Source: Arthrobacter sp. U41 (lineage in GTDB: Bacteria; Actinomycetota; Actinomycetes; Actinomycetales; Micrococcaceae). Taken from it: a stretch of DNA of 64,000 nucleotides. Shown piece after piece: positions 62,133 to 64,000 of the stretch. The position numbers were made by a program, and so were the translations under genes. Below the pieces are notes generated by a model. The model worked only from the letters and a program-made list of their open reading frames with translations, had not been told where the DNA came from and ran no database searches. The stretch is taken from assembly GCF_007679325.1 (NCBI RefSeq), contig NZ_VEGI01000005.1, positions 102,920-166,919 of the forward strand, in the 5' to 3' direction. Each line of letters opens with the position of its first letter. Position 1 is the stretch's first letter.

Positions 62133-63719
62133 CTATTTACGCTTTCGTGCGGGGTTTTTTGGGGCGGGAGTTCGGGTGGACGGCGTGCGGGCGGCCGGCG
62201 TTCCTGGGGCCGGAGGTGTGGCAGCCGGTGTCCTGGTGGAAGGCGCTGTACGGGCTGCGGTGTTGGCCCGCGGCGTCCTGACGGCGCTGCCGTCGGCGGT
62301 CCTCGCTTGGGTCCTTACTGGGCCGCCGGCCGTTGTGCCGGCTTTGGTTTTGGCTGATTTGCCGGGTGCGGCCGTTGCCGCCCTGCGTGCCGCGATCCGC
62401 TTCCGCAGCGACGCCGCCAGCCCGGCCGGCCCGAACCGGGTGAGCCGTTTCGGCTGGAGCCCCGGTGCCATTTGTGCCCGGGCCAGGGACAACACTACGC
62501 CGATTGCGCACAAGGACATGAGCAGGGCCGAGCCGCCGTAGGAAATGAACGGGAGCGGGATTCCCACCACCGGAGCGAGGCCGGTGACCACGGCCATGTT
62601 GACGGTCGCCTGGCCCAGCAGCCAGACCATGATGGTGCCGGCCAGGACGCGGTGGAACATGTCTTTCTGGGCCACCACAACCCGGTAGATGGCGGTGCCG
62701 AGGATGGCGAAGAGCACCAGCACCACGAGGGTTCCCACCAGTCCCAGTTCCTCGCCGATGATGGCGAAGATGAAGTCATTGTGTGCTTCCGGGATCCAGC
62801 TGTATTTCTGCCGGCTCTGCCCCAGCCCCACCCCGAACCAACCGCCGGACGCCAGGCCGTACAGGCCGTTGGTCGACTGGTAGTTCAGGTCGGAGCCGTC
62901 CGCGCAGGTCTGCCCCGTCCAGGACAGGATGCGGCAGACACGGTTGGGGCTGGTGATGGCCATAACGACCGTGCCCGCGGCGATGATGACGCCGGCGATC
63001 CCGAACAGGTACAGCCGCACCCCGGCGAAGAACAGGGCGGCCGCCGTGATCATCATGACGATCATGGCGGTGCCGAGGTCGTTGCCCATCAGGATGAGCC
63101 CGACAATTCCGGCGGCCCCCGGGACCACAGGGACGAGGACATGCTTCGTTTGGGACAGGAGTTTGGCTTTGCGGTCCAGCACCGTGGCCATCCAGAGCGC
63201 CAGCGCCAGTTTGGCGGCCTCGGACGGCTGGAACGTGAAGGGTCCGACGTCGATCCAGTTTTTGTTGCCGAGGGCGCTGCGGCCGATGACCAGCACCAGC
63301 AACAGCAGCACGAACGCGACGATGATGGCGATCCAGGCGCCGCGCTTGAGCCAGACCACGTTGACCCGGGAAAGCAGGAACATGCTAAACAGGCCGATCC
63401 CGGCGAATAGCCCCTGCTTGAGGGCTGCCGTGTACGGAGACTCCCCCGCTGCGATGGCCTCGACGCTGGAGGCGGAGAGCACCATCAGGATGCCGATCGC
63501 CGTCAGCGCGAGGGTGGAGCCCAGGATCAGGTAGTACGTGGAACCGTTGCGGGACTTCCCCGTTCCTTCGAGGGCGGACCAGAACCCCCGGTACCAGTCC
63601 CGGACTGTGTGGCCGACCGCCTGCAGGCCTGATGGTGCCTGGGCAGGCGCCGTCCTGGCCGCCGTTGGCATGGTTGCGGCCGGGGAGGCCGCGGGCGAAG
63701 GTGTGGGCGTGCTGACCAT
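62133..63719 (-). CDS. ftsW: Lipid II polymerase FtsW (SEDS family)
   Basis: 528 residues. About ten membrane helices. SEDS signature blocks include NKNWIDVGPFTFQPSEAAKLALALWMA, GNDLGTAMIVMMI, PEAHNDFIFAIIGEELGLVG and GIPLPFISYGGSALL. The extracytoplasmic loop holding the catalytic aspartate region precedes QSEFxKL-like FQPSEAAKL. Glycosyltransferase that polymerises septal peptidoglycan with its class B PBP partner. A Pro/Thr/Arg-rich cytoplasmic tail of ~100 residues (about 430-528) is typical of Actinobacteria. Confidence 0.93.
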   Translation of the reverse strand: MVSTPTPSPAASPAATMPTAARTAPAQAPSGLQAVGHTVRDWYRGFWSALEGTGKSRNGSTYYLILGSTLALTAIGILMVLSASSVEAIAAGESPYTAALKQGLFAGIGLFSMFLLSRVNVVWLKRGAWIAIIVAFVLLLLVLVIGRSALGNKNWIDVGPFTFQPSEAAKLALALWMATVLDRKAKLLSQTKHVLVPVVPGAAGIVGLILMGNDLGTAMIVMMITAAALFFAGVRLYLFGIAGVIIAAGTVVMAITSPNRVCRILSWTGQTCADGSDLNYQSTNGLYGLASGGWFGVGLGQSRQKYSWIPEAHNDFIFAIIGEELGLVGTLVVLVLFAILGTAIYRVVVAQKDMFHRVLAGTIMVWLLGQATVNMAVVTGLAPVVGIPLPFISYGGSALLMSLCAIGVVLSLARAQMAPGLQPKRLTRFGPAGLAASLRKRIAARRAATAAPGKSAKTKAGTTAGGPVRTQARTADGSAVRTPRANTAARTAPSTRTPAATPPAPGTPAARTPSTRTPAPKNPARKRK

Positions 63720-63721
63720 AG

Positions 63722-64000
63722 TTACTCCTTGCTGGTCTGAGCCTGCCCTTCCACGAGCTCGCGGACAGCTTCGATGAAGGCGTCGCCACGGTGAGCGTAG
63801 GAAGAGAACTGGTCCATGGATGCAGCCGCCGGGGCCAGGAGCACAGTGTCCCCGGAGGCGGCAAGCTGCGCCGCCGCAGCGACGGCCCGGGCCATCACAG
63901 TCTCACCGAATATCGGTGAGGGTCCTGCTTGGGCGTCGGCCGTAGCGGCAGTCTGCACCTCTTCAGTTTCGCCCTTCGCTTCGCCGATCACGGGGACATC
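63722..64000 (-). CDS. murD: UDP-N-acetylmuramoyl-L-alanine--D-glutamate ligase (C-terminal part)
   Basis: The last 92 codons before the stop; the gene begins beyond the right edge. The C-terminal Mur-ligase domain segment [29 protein letters not shown] is characteristic of MurD. An Ala/Glu/Gly-rich insertion lies before it (about [21 protein letters not shown]). The stop lies 2 bp before the ftsW ATG. Confidence 0.9.
   Translation of the reverse strand, partial: DVPVIGEAKGETEEVQTAATADAQAGPSPIFGETVMARAVAAAAQLAASGDTVLLAPAAASMDQFSSYAHRGDAFIEAVRELVEGQAQTSKE

Overview
The window is a gene-dense, high-GC (roughly two thirds G+C) piece of an actinobacterial chromosome. Protein sequences, gene order and regulatory motifs point to a member of the Micrococcaceae (Arthrobacter / Pseudarthrobacter type). 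That genus-level placement is inference from recognisable protein families, not from a database search. Nearly everything is vertically inherited core genome. I see no rRNA, tRNA, CRISPR array, prophage, integrase or insertion sequence.

Layout. 1-8.6 kb: start of a secreted M28 aminopeptidase, the topoisomerase IV B subunit (parE), a tiny zinc-ribbon protein, the principal sigma factor (sigA), a DUF4192 protein, an MFS transporter and a PAC2 protein. 8.6-15.1 kb: leucyl aminopeptidase, lipoamide dehydrogenase, a two-lipoyl-domain SucB, a small membrane protein and OsmC. 15.2-26.4 kb: a tricorn-type protease, a TIGR01777 epimerase, a membrane-anchored Ser/Thr kinase, and an M20 dipeptidase operon with two amino-acid permeases. 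26.5-38.6 kb: lipoate synthesis (lipB-lipA) and the nitrogen-assimilation block (DUF4191, DUF3817, RDD, glnA, glnE, glnA2), then panB. 38.7-47.4 kb: a PLDc_N/SHOCT membrane protein, an MBL-fold hydrolase, a membrane phosphodiesterase-like protein, a SPOR miniprotein, map, ppgK, nrdR and hisD. 47.5-52.8 kb: flavin reductase, dnaE, rluD, lspA. 53-64 kb: the division and wall (dcw) cluster read leftward: murD-ftsW-murG-murC-ftsQ-ftsZ-pgeF-yggS-sepF-yggT-divIVA.

How it works together. LipB and LipA make the lipoyl cofactor carried by SucB and reoxidised by Lpd. GlnE adenylylates the Tyr-bearing GlnA, while GlnA2, encoded directly upstream of GlnE, lacks that tyrosine. The dcw genes build peptidoglycan precursors and place the Z-ring through SepF and DivIVA.

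Most interesting signals are regulatory rather than new proteins. They are a full four-part GlnR operator before glnA, a pair of NrdR-like boxes over the nrdR promoter, a SigR/SigH-type promoter before sigA, and a large set of genes with a TANNNT -10 element exactly 6 nt before the start codon and no ribosome binding site (probable leaderless mRNAs). Protein-level oddities are a kinase with an unrecognised outer domain, a 112-residue low-complexity insert in the tricorn homologue, and several short in-frame tandem repeats. I did not find a convincing, wholly new multi-gene system.
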